DNA of 64,000 nt, taken from positions 51,285 through 115,284 of the forward strand of contig JAPOSC010000013.1 of NCBI GenBank assembly GCA_026709935.1, in the 5' to 3' direction. The notes beneath the pieces are model-generated. The model was not told where the DNA came from. It saw only the letters and a program-made list of their open reading frames with translations, and ran no database searches. Positions within the stretch are counted from its first letter, which is position 1. Every line of letters starts with the position of its first letter. A program made the translations under genes and the position numbers. Below, piece by piece: positions 52,640-63,791 of this stretch. The stretch comes from Thiotrichales bacterium (lineage in GTDB: Bacteria; Pseudomonadota; Gammaproteobacteria; HK1).

Positions 52640-53999
52640 GCCAGTGCTTCCGAAATGCGGCGGGGTCTCAATGGGCTGCGACCGTGGCGAGTCGGTTTCG
52701 TTCCCGGCGGTGGGGTCGGATGGGTCCGGTGAGAGACGCTTGGCTCGATGTGGCACATGTCCCGGTCGGCGCAAGGCATCGTATTGGCAGGGGATGAGCG
52801 ACAGGCGCATAAGTGCTTGTATACGCTCGCAAAAGAAGCAATACGGTAAGCAGCGGGGGACGGCGCGGGCACTCGGTACAGCGAGGGTGAAGGCTCACGA
52901 CTCGACGTGCGGCCAGGAGAGGCCTACGCACGAGTGAGTGGTAATATACTGCCATATGTGTGTTGACATACGTCTATAAACGACATAAATGTTCCTGAGG
53001 CGCCATTCTTGCCGGTATGCCTTCCCTCGTTCGGCGGAGGGCTCTCTCCGGGGTCGTGCACTTCTTTCCCTTTTTTTACAAATAGTTGGTGATTTTTCCT
53101 CCTGCCCGATGGGGGTCTCATGGCCGTGATCGACTCCCGCGGTGCAGCCCCCGGTCGACATGCGGGAATCGTCCCTCTCACCCTCTGAATTCCCCCCTGC
53201 GGGGATCCCGATTGTGGCCACTACGGCCGCGCTTCTCCCTCCGGGTCACACCAGAGACTCGCAGGGTAACAAACGCGGGGCTTGATTCGGATCGGATACG
53301 AAGCGTTCCCATCTTTGTCATATAGGCTCTAGTCCTCTGTTTTATATTGCAATTTATCCTCGGGGCGCGGCTTTGAGCGAGCGCTCCCGTGCTCGTCTGG
53401 ACACGCAACCTCCATCAACCCGCAGTACCCGGCTCGACCCGTTGGGGTCAGCCCCCAACGGATCGGACGGATTTGCCCTTATTTGCGAATAAACAACATT
53501 TATGACAACACATATGCAGAAGCTGAGTCACCCAACTGCCAGGAGAGAGCCAACGTGTGCTCGACAGCGCTTCATACGCACTGCCCGAACCGCACACACA
53601 GTGACTATGGAGACTCCAACGATGAGGACACCGAGACGCAACCTGCCGGCGCGCCTGGCTCTCGCCACCGCCGTCAAGGCTCTTCAGGCCTCGGTTGCCG
53701 CCGCAATGACGTTGGATGACGAGGAGAAGGAAGGGTACGAAAAACGGATTGAGACCGCCAAGAAGCGATCAAGGTTGCCCGGGCCGCGCGGATGAATGCA
53801 GACAATGCGGCGATCTCGGCCGGTCGGATGCGGTAGGCTTGGCGTCCCCTCCCGAGTCGACCATGGATGGTTCTTCATGAGTACCTTCGGGCTCCGCTCC
53901 ACCTCGCGTTCCACTCCGGGCCTCACTTCGAGCTCCATCCCGGGCTCCACCTCGAGCCATACCCTAAGCCGTACCCTGGGCCGCCCCACCCTGGCCGCC
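52640..53999. other. Gene-poor, AT-richer region beside the integrases
   Basis: No confident gene lies here. AT-rich patches occur at 52930-53000, 53060-53095, 53320-53360 and 53470-53515. TTGACA (52963-52968) with TAAATG 17 bases later is a fair plus-strand promoter candidate. TATGT and ACATA (52954-52970) form an inverted pair. GTTGGGG/CCCCAAC (53441-53459) forms a 7-bp hairpin. TTATT/AATAA flanks TGCG near 53480-53493. From 53890 a Ser/Thr-coding degenerate 24-bp repeat precedes the transglycosylase. Attachment sites were not identified. Confidence 0.5.
53607..53795 (+). CDS. Small hypothetical protein
   Basis: A possible 62-residue protein from ATG 53607 (or 53622). It contains R-L-A-L-A-T-A-V-K-A-L-Q-A-S-V-A-A-A-M, a plausible amphipathic helix, then a charged tail D-D-E-E-K-E-G-Y-E-K-R. 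No family is recognised and the ribosome site is weak. It may be a chance frame. Confidence 0.3.
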   Translation: METPTMRTPRRNLPARLALATAVKALQASVAAAMTLDDEEKEGYEKRIETAKKRSRLPGPRG

Positions 54000-54611
54000 A
54001 TGCGAACCGTTTTCCTGACGATTCTGATCGGTCTCGTCGCCGGTTGCGCCTCCACCCCGCCCACACGCCAGGCGGATCTCTGCGCGATATTCGAACAGCA
54101 CCCCGACTGGTATGACTACGCTCGCGCCTCGGCCAGGAAATGGGGTACGCCGGTGCACGTGCTGATGGCCTTCGTGCGCCACGAATCAAGCTACCGATCG
54201 AATGCGAAGCCGCCCTTCCGATGGTTCCTGTTCATCCCGTTGGGACGTGCGTCCTCGGCCAAGGGGTATGCGCAGGCCCAGGATCCGGTGTGGGGGGAGT
54301 ATCAGGCCGAGCGCGGGCGGCTGTTCAGGAGCCGCTCCGACATGGAAGACGCGCTCGACTTCATCGGGTGGTACAACCACAAGACCTGGAAGGAGCTCGG
54401 GATTGCCCGCACCGATGCGTACCGGCTCTACCTTGCCTATCACGAGGGGCGGGGGGGGTATCGGCGCGGAACCTGGAAGAGCAAGCCCAAGGTGGAACGC
54501 TACGCCAGGCGGGTCGCCGAGACCGCGCACAATTATCAGGCCCAGCTCGCAGGCTGCGAATCACGATTCCGCTGCGATTCCTGGTACCAGGTCTGGCCGT
54601 TCTGCCGCTGA
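54000..54611 (+). CDS. SLT-type lytic transglycosylase lipoprotein
   Basis: A 203-residue exported protein. The signal peptide M-R-T-V-F-L-T-I-L-I-G-L-V-A-G-C has a lipobox ending at Cys16. The domain is a Slt-like lysozyme fold with the catalytic Glu in F-V-R-H-E-S-S-Y-R and later G-Y-A-Q-A and A-Y-H-E-G-R-G-G-Y motifs. It cleaves peptidoglycan glycan strands, probably from the outer membrane. The start is ATG 54000; upstream frame is low-complexity. Its 3' end overlaps the convergent MccA gene by 51 bases. Confidence 0.82.
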   Translation: MRTVFLTILIGLVAGCASTPPTRQADLCAIFEQHPDWYDYARASARKWGTPVHVLMAFVRHESSYRSNAKPPFRWFLFIPLGRASSAKGYAQAQDPVWGEYQAERGRLFRSRSDMEDALDFIGWYNHKTWKELGIARTDAYRLYLAYHEGRGGYRRGTWKSKPKVERYARRVAETAHNYQAQLAGCESRFRCDSWYQVWPFCR

Positions 54612-56759
54612 CCTGCGCGGTCCCGCCGGCTGCCGCCCGCCCGGGTCGTCCTCGTCTGCGAAGGTGACGAGCACCGCGCCCTCGATCACCTGGTCGCCTT
54701 CCGAGACCACGACCTCGTCGATGCGCCCGCCGCGAGGGGCCTCGACGCCGAGCTCCATCTTCATCGCTTCGAGCACCACCAGGGTTGCGCCGCGCTCGAC
54801 GGTGTCGCCGCTTCGTACCGACACCTTCACCACCTTGCCCGGGAGCGGTGCGGTGACCCGGGCAGGACCGCGGGCGCTCTCGTCGTCTTCGGCCGCGTGG
54901 TCGGGCCGGGTAACGGCGTACGTCCGTCCGTCGTGGAGCACGTAGAGCCCGATCGCGGCGGGCACGATGCCGACCATGACGATGCGATCCTCCAGATCCA
55001 GCGCGATGTGCCTGCCGTTGCGCCGACCCGGCCGCGCGGTGAGAGAGACGGAGCCGGTGTCGATGTGGGTGGCGCCGCCCCCCATGAACGTCACCCGCGC
55101 CTCCATCGCTTCTCCGTCGATCCGGAAGTCGACGCGTTGGGTCGCGGCGCCCCACACCCGCCAGCCGATCAGTGCCGACCAGGGGTCGTTCCATGCGCCG
55201 CGGGCCGCGGGCGGGGCGGGGGCTGGCGTGGTGGGCACCGGGGCCTCCGCCGGCGTCGGCTCGGGAGCGGGGCCGCGGGCGAGGATTGCCGTTCCCGAAT
55301 CGTTCCATCCGTCTCCTTCCGCGGGTGGGGCGAGGGCGCCCGCCGCGTGTAGTGCGGCGACCGCCAGCACCGGCGAGGGGACGGGGCCGCGGGTGAGAAG
55401 GGTGTCGAGACTGCGGTCGATGAGCCCGGTGTCCACCGCCCCGGCCCGGAAGTCCGGGTCCGCGATCAGCCGTGACAGGAACGGGATGTTGGTCACCACC
55501 CCCGCAATCTCGAATGTGCGCAGGGCGTCGGCGAGGCGCTCCAGGGCGGTCTCGCGGTCGGCGCCGTGGGCGACGACCTTGGCGACCATCGGGTCGTAGT
55601 GCGAAGTCACGGCGTCGCCGCCACGCACTCCACGGTCGATGCGCAGGTGTGCCGATTCCCCGGGCGTCGCAAGGTGCGAGAGCACACCGGTCGCGGGCAG
55701 GAAGCCGCGCTCCGGGTCTTCGGCGTAGATCCGTGCCTCCACTGCGTGCCCCGTGATCGAGAGGGCGGTCTGTGCGACCGGGAGCGGTTCGCCGGCCGCC
55801 ACCCGGAGTTGCCACTCCACCAGGTCGGTGCCGGTCACCATCTCGGTCACCGGGTGTTCGACCTGGAGCCGGGTGTTCATTTCCACGAACCAGAACCGGT
55901 CTTCGCGCAAGCCCTCGGATGCATCCGCGATGAACTCCACGGTGCCGGCGCCGCGGTAGTCGATGGCCCGCGCCGCGGCCACCGCGGCCTCGCCCATGGT
56001 CGCCCGCATCGCCGGTGTCATGCCCGGCGCCGGGGCTTCCTCGACAACCTTCTGGTGGCGGCGCTGCAGCGAGCAGTCCCGCTCGAAGAGGTGTACCGCG
56101 TTGCCATGCGCATCGGCGAACACCTGGACCTCGACGTGGCGCGGTCTTGTGATCCAGCGCTCGACCAGCACCCGATCGTCGCCGAAGCTCGCGCGGGCCT
56201 CGCGTCGCGCGCTTTCGAGCGCATCGCCGAATCCGGCTTCGGTGTCGGCACGCCGCATCCCCTTGCCGCCGCCGCCCGCCACCGCTTTCACCAGCACCGG
56301 GAACCCGATACGGCGGGCGTGGGCGAGCAGCGTGGCATTGTCCTGTGTCTCGTCGTGGTAGCCGGGGACCACCGGCACTCCGGCCGCTTCCATCAGGCGC
56401 TTCGCGGCATCCTTCAGGCCCATGGCGCGGACCGCGGCGGCCGGGGGGCCGACGAAGGCGATGCCGGCGGCGGTGCAGGCTTCGACGAATGCCGGGTTCT
56501 CCGACAGGAACCCGTATCCGGGGTGCACCCCGTCCGCCCCCGATGCGACGGCCGCGGCGATGGTCCGCTCGATGTCGAGGTAGCTCTGCGCCGCCGGCGC
56601 GGGGCCGAGTCGGTGCGCCTCGTGCGCAGTGGCGACGTGCAGTGCGTCCCGGTCCGCATCGGAGTACACCGCCACGGTGCGGATGCCGAGCCGGTGCGCG
56701 GTGCGCATCACCCGGCCGGCGATCTCGCCCCGGTTGGCGACGAGGAGCTTGCGGAACAT
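54561..56759 (-). CDS. mccA: Methylcrotonoyl-CoA carboxylase biotin-containing (alpha) subunit
   Basis: A 732-residue acyl-CoA carboxylase subunit. The biotin carboxylase part has L-V-A-N-R-G-E-I-A, the ATP-binding G-G-G-G-K-G-M-R, R-D-C-S-L-Q-R-R-H-Q-K and E-M-N-T-R-L-Q-V-E-H. A Pro/Ala-rich linker (about 540-570) leads to a BT domain and a C-terminal biotinyl domain with E-A-M-K-M-E, the biotin attachment site. Leucine degradation is inferred from the neighbours mccB and ivd; alone, the sequence could also be a propionyl or geranyl-CoA carboxylase. ATG 56759 overlaps the mccB stop by four bases. Confidence 0.87.
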   Translation of the reverse strand: MFRKLLVANRGEIAGRVMRTAHRLGIRTVAVYSDADRDALHVATAHEAHRLGPAPAAQSYLDIERTIAAAVASGADGVHPGYGFLSENPAFVEACTAAGIAFVGPPAAAVRAMGLKDAAKRLMEAAGVPVVPGYHDETQDNATLLAHARRIGFPVLVKAVAGGGGKGMRRADTEAGFGDALESARREARASFGDDRVLVERWITRPRHVEVQVFADAHGNAVHLFERDCSLQRRHQKVVEEAPAPGMTPAMRATMGEAAVAAARAIDYRGAGTVEFIADASEGLREDRFWFVEMNTRLQVEHPVTEMVTGTDLVEWQLRVAAGEPLPVAQTALSITGHAVEARIYAEDPERGFLPATGVLSHLATPGESAHLRIDRGVRGGDAVTSHYDPMVAKVVAHGADRETALERLADALRTFEIAGVVTNIPFLSRLIADPDFRAGAVDTGLIDRSLDTLLTRGPVPSPVLAVAALHAAGALAPPAEGDGWNDSGTAILARGPAPEPTPAEAPVPTTPAPAPPAARGAWNDPWSALIGWRVWGAATQRVDFRIDGEAMEARVTFMGGGATHIDTGSVSLTARPGRRNGRHIALDLEDRIVMVGIVPAAIGLYVLHDGRTYAVTRPDHAAEDDESARGPARVTAPLPGKVVKVSVRSGDTVERGATLVVLEAMKMELGVEAPRGGRIDEVVVSEGDQVIEGAVLVTFADEDDPGGRQPAGPRRSAAERPDLVPGIAAES

Positions 56760-58366
56760 CACATCCGGAACACGCCGAAGCGTGTCTCCTCGATCGGCGC
56801 GTTGAGCGTGGCGGAGAGCGAGAGGGCGAGTACCTCGCGGGTGCGCGCCGGGTGGACGATGCCGTCGTCCCACAGCCGGGCGCTCGCGTAGAGGGGATGC
56901 CCCTCGCGCTCGAACCGCTCGACGATGGGGCGCTTGAATGCCGTCTCCTCATCGCTCGACCACGACCCGCCCCGGCGTTCGATCCCGTCGCGCTTCACGG
57001 TGGCGAGCACCCCGGCCGCCTGCTCGCCGCCCATCACCGAGATGCGCGCGTTCGGCCATGTCCACAGGAAGCGCGGGGAATACGCGCGCCCGCACATGCC
57101 GTAGTTGCCGGCCCCGAACGAGCCCCCGATGATCATCGTGAGCTTCGGCACGCGGGCCGTCGCCACCGCGGTGACGAGCTTCGCGCCGTCCTTCGCGATG
57201 CCTCCCGCCTCGTACCTGCGTCCCACCATGAAGCCGGTGATGTTCTGCAGGAACACGAGCGGGACCCCGCGCTGGGCGCAAAGCTCGATGAAGTGGGCGC
57301 CCTTCAGGGCGGACTCGGAGAAGAGAATCCCGTTGTTTGCGACGATCCCGACCGGCATGCCGGCGATGTGGGCGAAGCCGCAGACAAGGGTCGCGCCGTA
57401 GAGCTTCTTGAACTCGTCGAGCCGCGAATCGTCGACGATGCGGGCGATGATCTCGCGCACCTCGCAGGGTTGGCGCACGTCCGGCGGGATGATCCCGAGG
57501 ATCTCCTCCGGGTCGTGGCGCGGAGGTGCGGGCGGCTGGGTGCGGACCCCGGGCCGCTTCCTGCGGTTGATGTTGCCGATGGCGCGGCGGGCGATGTCGA
57601 GGGCGTGGGCGTCGTCCCGCGCGCAGTGGTCGGTGACCCCGGACTCGCGCGAGTGCAGGTCCGCGCCGCCGAGGTCCTCGGCCGAGACCACCTCCCCGGT
57701 CGCCGCCTTCACCAGCGGTGGCCCGCCCAGGAAGATCGTGCCCTGGCCGCGCACGATGATGCTCTCGTCGCTCATGGCCGGGACGTAGGCGCCGCCCGCG
57801 GTGCACGAACCCATCACCACCGCGATCTGGGGGATGCCCGCGGCGGACATGTTCGCCTGGTTGTAGAAGATCCGCCCGAAGTGGTCGCGGTCGGGGAAGA
57901 CTTCGTCCTGGTTCGGGAGGTTCGCCCCGCCGGAGTCGACCAGATACACGCAGGGCAGCCGGTTCTCGGCCGCGATCTCCTGCGCACGAAGCTGCTTCTT
58001 CACCGTGAGCGGGTAGTAGGTGCCGCCCTTCACGGTGGCGTCGTTGCACACCACCATGCACTCGGCGCCCGCGATGCGGCCGATGCCGGTGATGAGACCG
58101 GCGGATGGCACCTCGCCACCGTACATGCCGTGGGCGGCGAAGAGGCCGATTTCGAGGAACGGGGAGCCGGGGTCGAGAAGGCGGGCGACCCGCTCGCGGG
58201 GGAGGAGTTTGCCGCGGTCGAGGTGCCGGGCGCGGGCATGCTCGGGGCCGCCCCGCATGATGTCCGCCGCGATCGCGGACATCTCCTCGGTCAGTCCTCG
58301 CATCCGGTCGCGATTGGACCGGAACGCACCGGAGCGCACGGAGAGCGAGGAGTCGAGAAAGCTCAT
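56759..58366 (-). CDS. mccB: Methylcrotonoyl-CoA carboxylase carboxyltransferase (beta) subunit
   Basis: A 535-residue carboxyltransferase of normal length for MccB. It shows [44 protein letters not shown] and [15 protein letters not shown], together typical of the methylcrotonyl branch. It transfers carboxyl from biotin to 3-methylcrotonyl-CoA. ATG 58366 is used; 36 extra bases upstream are not conserved-looking. Confidence 0.92.
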   Translation of the reverse strand: MSFLDSSLSVRSGAFRSNRDRMRGLTEEMSAIAADIMRGGPEHARARHLDRGKLLPRERVARLLDPGSPFLEIGLFAAHGMYGGEVPSAGLITGIGRIAGAECMVVCNDATVKGGTYYPLTVKKQLRAQEIAAENRLPCVYLVDSGGANLPNQDEVFPDRDHFGRIFYNQANMSAAGIPQIAVVMGSCTAGGAYVPAMSDESIIVRGQGTIFLGGPPLVKAATGEVVSAEDLGGADLHSRESGVTDHCARDDAHALDIARRAIGNINRRKRPGVRTQPPAPPRHDPEEILGIIPPDVRQPCEVREIIARIVDDSRLDEFKKLYGATLVCGFAHIAGMPVGIVANNGILFSESALKGAHFIELCAQRGVPLVFLQNITGFMVGRRYEAGGIAKDGAKLVTAVATARVPKLTMIIGGSFGAGNYGMCGRAYSPRFLWTWPNARISVMGGEQAAGVLATVKRDGIERRGGSWSSDEETAFKRPIVERFEREGHPLYASARLWDDGIVHPARTREVLALSLSATLNAPIEETRFGVFRM

Positions 58367-58445
58367 CGACCGGCTGCGGTGTGGCTGCGCATCCGTATCC
58401 ACATCGTCAGGAAGTCCCGCTGGTGCTCCGAGAGGCGGTCACGCG

Positions 58446-58524
58446 GTGCGATGCCGACGAGATTTCGGCTTCTCCAGCGTCCAGTCCGGGCGATTTGGAG
58501 AACATGTTCCGGATTGGCGGGAAT
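58446..58524 (+). repeat. Intergenic repeat family R2, copy 5
   Basis: GGTGCGATGCCGACGAGATT, then TTCTCCAGCGTCC, GGGCGATTTGGAG and GATTGGCGGGAATG. The 5' part matches copy 1 closely. It lies between the NYN gene and mccB, in the middle of an otherwise same-strand set. Confidence 0.6.
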
Positions 58525-58538
58525 GGCTGCCCATCGTT

Positions 58539-59141
58539 CTACATGTTCCGGTAGGTCACGTTTTCCTGATTGATGACGATGTACTTCCCTTCTTGAAGAT
58601 CCTGCACAAGGCTGTCGATGCGCTCCGGTTCGAGCTTGTTGCCGAACAGCGAGCGAATGGAGTTCTTGAGGGTCTTGATCTTGCGGGGCCGGGAGTTGCC
58701 GCGCGCCGACAGGTTCTCGACGATGGCGGTGAGCTGCTCGTCCGCCGGCTTCGTGTTGTCCGACGACAGCCACGGAATGTCGAACAGATCCTTCTGGCGC
58801 GCCACCGTGATGCGCTTCGCCTTCAGGTGCTTGATCAACTGGTCGTAGCCGGTGTCCTTGGAGATGACGTGGAAGATCGCCTTCGGCTCCCGCTCGGTGA
58901 GCACCCCGAGGTAGTAGGCGATGTGGAAGTCAAGCGCATTGCGCCCGCTGCCGGTGATCTGGATGTACTCCGCCTTGTCCCCGAAGCTCTGCATCGACGA
59001 CACCAGCTCGATCGGAATCTTCGACTGGTTGGCGCCGACGAACACCATGATGCGGAACGCCTGGTTCGGAGCGCCCTGCAGCACCGCCAGACTCTTGGTC
59101 TGCACGTTCTCGTAGTCGATCAGGATGTAGTGGGTCTTCAT
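58539..59141 (-). CDS. NYN-domain (PIN-like) nuclease family protein
   Basis: A 200-residue protein. Its first 130 residues look like an NYN/PIN-like fold: Y-I-L-I-D-Y-E-N-V-Q with a metal-binding Asp, N-A-L-D-F-H-I-A-Y-Y-L-G with a second acid, and I-S-K-D-T-G-Y-D-Q-L with a third. The C-terminal 70 residues form a basic helical region (R-P-R-K-I-K-T-L-K-N). This layout suggests an RNase. It sits between ivd and mccB on the same strand, but 259 bases separate it from ivd and a repeat separates it from mccB. Confidence 0.75.
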   Translation of the reverse strand: MKTHYILIDYENVQTKSLAVLQGAPNQAFRIMVFVGANQSKIPIELVSSMQSFGDKAEYIQITGSGRNALDFHIAYYLGVLTEREPKAIFHVISKDTGYDQLIKHLKAKRITVARQKDLFDIPWLSSDNTKPADEQLTAIVENLSARGNSRPRKIKTLKNSIRSLFGNKLEPERIDSLVQDLQEGKYIVINQENVTYRNM

Positions 59142-59400
59142 CGTCCTCGCCGTTCCAGTGTAGGGTTCCGCAAATGCGCGTTATGCATGATGGTCCTCAG
59201 GACCCCGAGCGAAACTGGTTTTCCACCTTGTCGACCCCGACCACCTTCCAGACAGAAAGGGTGGCGTGTCGAGCGGAAAATTGTTCTGGCGAGAGCTCTT
59301 ATGGCTCCCTCCGCCCTTTCTTTGCATATGCTCGTGGTTTCACATGTGTGTGCTTGAGCGGCGGGATACCAGCCGTTCGGTGTGATCCGTTGCGATCCGT

Positions 59401-60564
<1,164 letters not shown>

Positions 60565-60646
60565 CGTGGTGTCCGTGAGTCGGCTGGAACGCGGGCATGA
60601 TCGCGCATCCGGCCCGTGACCGAAACACCTTCCGATGGGCGGGCGT

Positions 60647-61645
60647 CTACCTGATGCCAGCGGCCTCCAGACCGAGCACGGTGGCGAGAGTGCGGGCGAC
60701 GCCTGCGCCCAGGCGGTCCGCGATCGTGTCCAGGTGCGATGGGCGGACGGTGAAGTCCACGATGTCCTCGGCTCCGATCACCTCGCGCGCCACGTAGCTG
60801 CTGCTGCCGAAGGCGTCCACCAGGCCGAGCGCCTTGCCCCGGACACCGGTCCAGATGAGACCGCTGAAGAGGTCCGCGTCGTCCGCGAGCCGATTCCCGC
60901 GACCGCGCTTCACGGCGGCGACGAACTCGTTGTGGACTTCTGCGAGCATGGATTGGAGGTGCTCGACCTCCTTCTCGGAGATGGGCGAGAAGGGGTCGAG
61001 GAGAGTCTTGTGCTCTCCCGCCGTGATCAGGCGCCTCTCCACTCCGAGCTTGTCCATCGCGTCGACGAAGCCGAAGCCGTCCATCAGCACCCCGATGGAG
61101 CCCACCACGCTGGATCGGCTGGCGTAGATGGCGTCTGCGGCGGCGGCGACGTAGTAGCCGCCGGACACCGCCATGTCGGCAATCACCGCGTACAGTGGCG
61201 TGTCGGGATGCAGCCCCCGCAGGCGGACGATCTCGTCGTTGATGTAGCCGGCCTGCACCGGAGTGCCGCCGGGGCTGTTGATGCGCACGATGACGCCGGC
61301 GGTGCCGGAGTCTCCGAACGCGGCCTGAAGCGCGGCGACGATGCGGTCGGCGCTCGCATCCCCTCCGTCGCTGATGATCCCGCTGACATCGACCAGGGCG
61401 CTGTGCCGGCCGGCCACCTCGGTCCGGAGCCACTGGGGCTCGGACCAGATAAAGACGATGGTGACAAAGAATGCGAACCACGCGAACCGCAGCGCCAGGT
61501 TCCAGCGGCGGGCGCGCCGCTTCTCGGCGAGCGATTCGCGGGCGAAGTGCTCCAGCAGGTCGCGGGTCCACGTGCTGCTTCCCGCAGCCGAGGTACGTCC
61601 GGCCGGTGTGGAGGGGGATTCGGATTCGGATGGTTGGTCGGGCAT
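60647..61645 (-). CDS. sppA: Signal peptide peptidase SppA (S49 family)
   Basis: A 332-residue membrane-anchored serine peptidase. One helix near residues 55-72 anchors it. [18 protein letters not shown] with the nucleophile Ser, and [11 protein letters not shown] with the candidate catalytic Lys region match the short (36K) SppA form. It degrades leftover signal peptides. ATG 61645 is chosen since the frame beyond runs into a 13-bp tandem repeat. It is near metC on the opposite strand. Confidence 0.87.
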   Translation of the reverse strand: MPDQPSESESPSTPAGRTSAAGSSTWTRDLLEHFARESLAEKRRARRWNLALRFAWFAFFVTIVFIWSEPQWLRTEVAGRHSALVDVSGIISDGGDASADRIVAALQAAFGDSGTAGVIVRINSPGGTPVQAGYINDEIVRLRGLHPDTPLYAVIADMAVSGGYYVAAAADAIYASRSSVVGSIGVLMDGFGFVDAMDKLGVERRLITAGEHKTLLDPFSPISEKEVEHLQSMLAEVHNEFVAAVKRGRGNRLADDADLFSGLIWTGVRGKALGLVDAFGSSSYVAREVIGAEDIVDFTVRPSHLDTIADRLGAGVARTLATVLGLEAAGIR

Positions 61646-61765
61646 CGGCACGGTGGTTTCGGTGGGCTCCGCGATCCTTTCGGCAAAGCCGAGTCTTCGC
61701 GTGGTGGAGGAGATTCCGCAGGGCAGGGCGACTAAAGCACCGATGCACGTGCGCATCAAGTGGGG

Positions 61766-61851
61766 CAACGGCTTGATGCAACGGCTTGATGCAACGGCTT
61801 GGTGCAACGGCTTGGTGCAAAGGCTTGGTGCAATGGCTTGGTCGCTGGATC
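61766..61851. repeat. 13-bp tandem repeat, about six units
   Basis: The unit is close to GGCTTGATGCAAC, with later units GGCTTGGTGCAAC, GGCTTGGTGCAAA and GGCTTGGTGCAAT. The period is not a multiple of three and the array sits between divergent genes. Confidence 0.85.
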
Positions 61852-61964
61852 GAGCGTTCGCGTCGGGTCGGGGCTCTGCGGATTCCCGCCCTCGCAGGAA
61901 TCCGGCAGCCATTCCCGCTGGTGACCCGAAAGGCATTCATGCGGGGCGATTCCGGCCGGGTTTC

Positions 61965-62025
61965 GGTCTCCGGAACGTCCATTCGGGGCAATTTCGAGGG
62001 CTGGCTCCGCCCTGGCGGGAACCGC
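61965..62025 (+). repeat. Intergenic repeat family R2, copy 4
   Basis: TCTCCGGAACGTCCATTCGG, GGCAATTTCGAGGGC and TCCGCCCTGGCGGGAA. This is the clearest copy of the right half of the family. Confidence 0.6.
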
Positions 62026-62158
62026 TGGATGCCGGAGCGGGTGGTTTCAACCGACTGTCGGATCGGATAGCGTGCGCCGCCGAATGCGGAGACTTCCCGG
62101 AACGTCGAGCGTCCTGCGTCTCCGGACCGCCGGTGCCTCCGACGGGAAGGGAAAGGCA

Positions 62159-63328
62159 ATGAAACGAGACACCAGACTCATCGCGCTCGGCCGGGCGCCG
62201 GTGCGCGCCGAGGGGCCGGTCAACGTGCCGGTGCATCGGGCATCGACGATCCTCTCCGAGCATCTCGACGGTTACATCCATCGGTTCGACGGCGACAACC
62301 GCTACGACAACGTTACCTACGGCGCGACCGGGACCCAGAACTCGCGGGCGCTGGCCGAGACGGTCGCCGCCGTCGAGGGCGGATATCGCACGGTGGTGAC
62401 CGGCAGCGGACTCTCGGCGGTGACGATGGCGATCTCGGCCGTGGTTGGCGCCGGGGATCACGTCCTCGTTCCCGACTCGGTGTACGGCCCGACCCGGCGC
62501 TTCTGCGTGGAGGTCCTGCGTCGCTACGGAGTCGAGGCGAGCTTCTACCATCCGTCGGCCGGGGCGGGGATCGCGGAGTTGATCCGCGAGAACACCCGCC
62601 TTGTCTACACCGAGGCGCCGGGCTCGCTCACGTTCGAGATGCAGGATATTCCCGCCATCGCGCAGGCCGCCCGCGCCCGCGGCGTGCTGGTCGCGATGGA
62701 CAACACCTGGGCGACGCCCATCCATTTCCGGCCCCTGGAGCACGGCGTCGATATTTCGATCCAGGCCGGCACGAAGTACCTCGCCGGCCATTCGGATCTG
62801 GTGATCGGGATGATCACCACCGCAACCGATGCGCTCTTCAGGACGATCGCCGACCAGGTGCACGCGTTCGGGGATGTTGCCTCTCCCGACGACTGCTTCC
62901 TCACGCTGCGCGGGATGCGAAGCCTCTCCGTGCGCCTCGAGCGCCAGTCGGCGTCGGCGATGAAGATCGCACGCTGGCTCGAAGCACGCCCGGAGGTGAA
63001 GCGGGTGCTCTACCCGCCGCTGGAGAGCGACCCCGGTCATGTGGTGTGGAAGCGGGACTTCGAGGGTGCGTCAAGCCTGTTCGGGCTCACCCTGCACACC
63101 ACCGACGAGGCGGCGGTGGCGCGCATGGTGAACGGGCTCGCGCTGTTTCGCATCGGCTCGTCCTGGGGAGGCTACGAAAGCCTGGTGGCCTTTAACCGGA
63201 TGCCGATTCCTCGCACCGTCATCCCGTGGACGGAGACTCCGTTCCTGCTGCGCATCCACATCGGGCTGGAGCACCCCGACGACCTGATCGCCGATCTCGA
63301 CGCAGGCCTCGCCCGACTCGGCGCCTGA
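62159..63328 (+). CDS. metC: Cystathionine beta-lyase (trans-sulfuration PLP enzyme)
   Basis: A 389-residue Cys/Met-metabolism PLP enzyme. Motifs: Y-D-N-V-T-Y-G-A-T-G-T near the N-terminus, G-S-G-L-S-A-V (cofactor phosphate), D-N-T-W-A-T-P with the PLP Asp, and S-I-Q-A-G-T-K-Y-L-A-G-H-S-D with the Schiff-base Lys. S-W-G-G-Y-E-S-L near the end is typical of the MetC branch, which cleaves cystathionine to homocysteine. The family is hard to separate by eye from cystathionine gamma-lyase. ATG 62159 with GGGAAAGG upstream. Confidence 0.85.
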   Translation: MKRDTRLIALGRAPVRAEGPVNVPVHRASTILSEHLDGYIHRFDGDNRYDNVTYGATGTQNSRALAETVAAVEGGYRTVVTGSGLSAVTMAISAVVGAGDHVLVPDSVYGPTRRFCVEVLRRYGVEASFYHPSAGAGIAELIRENTRLVYTEAPGSLTFEMQDIPAIAQAARARGVLVAMDNTWATPIHFRPLEHGVDISIQAGTKYLAGHSDLVIGMITTATDALFRTIADQVHAFGDVASPDDCFLTLRGMRSLSVRLERQSASAMKIARWLEARPEVKRVLYPPLESDPGHVVWKRDFEGASSLFGLTLHTTDEAAVARMVNGLALFRIGSSWGGYESLVAFNRMPIPRTVIPWTETPFLLRIHIGLEHPDDLIADLDAGLARLGA

Positions 63329-63502
63329 GTGCCGGGCGTGGCGGAACCCGTCGATATTCGAGTCCGGATCCACCCGGACCCAGCTCAGGAGACCATGGAC
63401 GCGGCGTTGTCGGACGAGTTGTGAGCCGGGCTGAAGCACACGATAAAGAGGGGAACAGTACGTCGGGGCGCGCCCCACCGAAGCGGCAGGTCGTGCGATG
63501 GG

Positions 63503-63679
63503 ATGCGCTCGGCCGTGGTGGACCTCTTCGAACGCACGATGGCCGAGGACAAGGTGCAGCTTGTGAACCTCGGGCGCGGTCTCAAGTCTCGCCGCTACCG
63601 GCCCGGCCCACTCGGTCCACCCGACATCGAGGGCACGGTCTGGGACTTCTACCGTTACATGGCGCGCCGACTCGGCTGA
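63503..63679 (+). pseudogene. C-terminal remnant, ring-hydroxylating oxygenase alpha subunit-like
   Basis: A 58-residue frame ending at TGA 63677-63679 reads V-D-L-F-E-R-T-M-A-E-D, V-Q-L-V-N-L-G-R-G-L-K-S-R, P-G-P-L-G-P-P-D-I-E and V-W-D-F-Y-R-Y-M-A, a pattern I associate with the extreme C-terminus of Rieske-type aromatic-ring dioxygenases. The Rieske and iron domains are missing. It would be inactive as it stands. Confidence 0.4.
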
Positions 63680-63791
63680 AGGTAGCCTTTGCCCATGCGC
63701 CGGCCGGTAGTGCCTTGCTTTGAAATTCTGCCCGGTGTCTCCGGCCTGTATTCATGGGCTTTCCCGAGAATTCAGGGGTCAAGGTGAAACA

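Larger units (their letters stand above)
61646..62158. other. 513-base divergent gap between sppA and the cystathionine lyase-type gene
   Basis: It holds a 13-bp tandem array (61766-61851) and R2 copy 4 (61965-62025). Promoters for both divergent genes should be here; none is obvious. GGGAAAGG before 62159 is the ribosome site of the plus-strand gene. Confidence 0.6.

Noticed and set aside
52895..53221. Minus-strand 108-codon frame as an excisionase
   Set aside because: It has no helix-turn-helix pattern and its composition looks non-coding.
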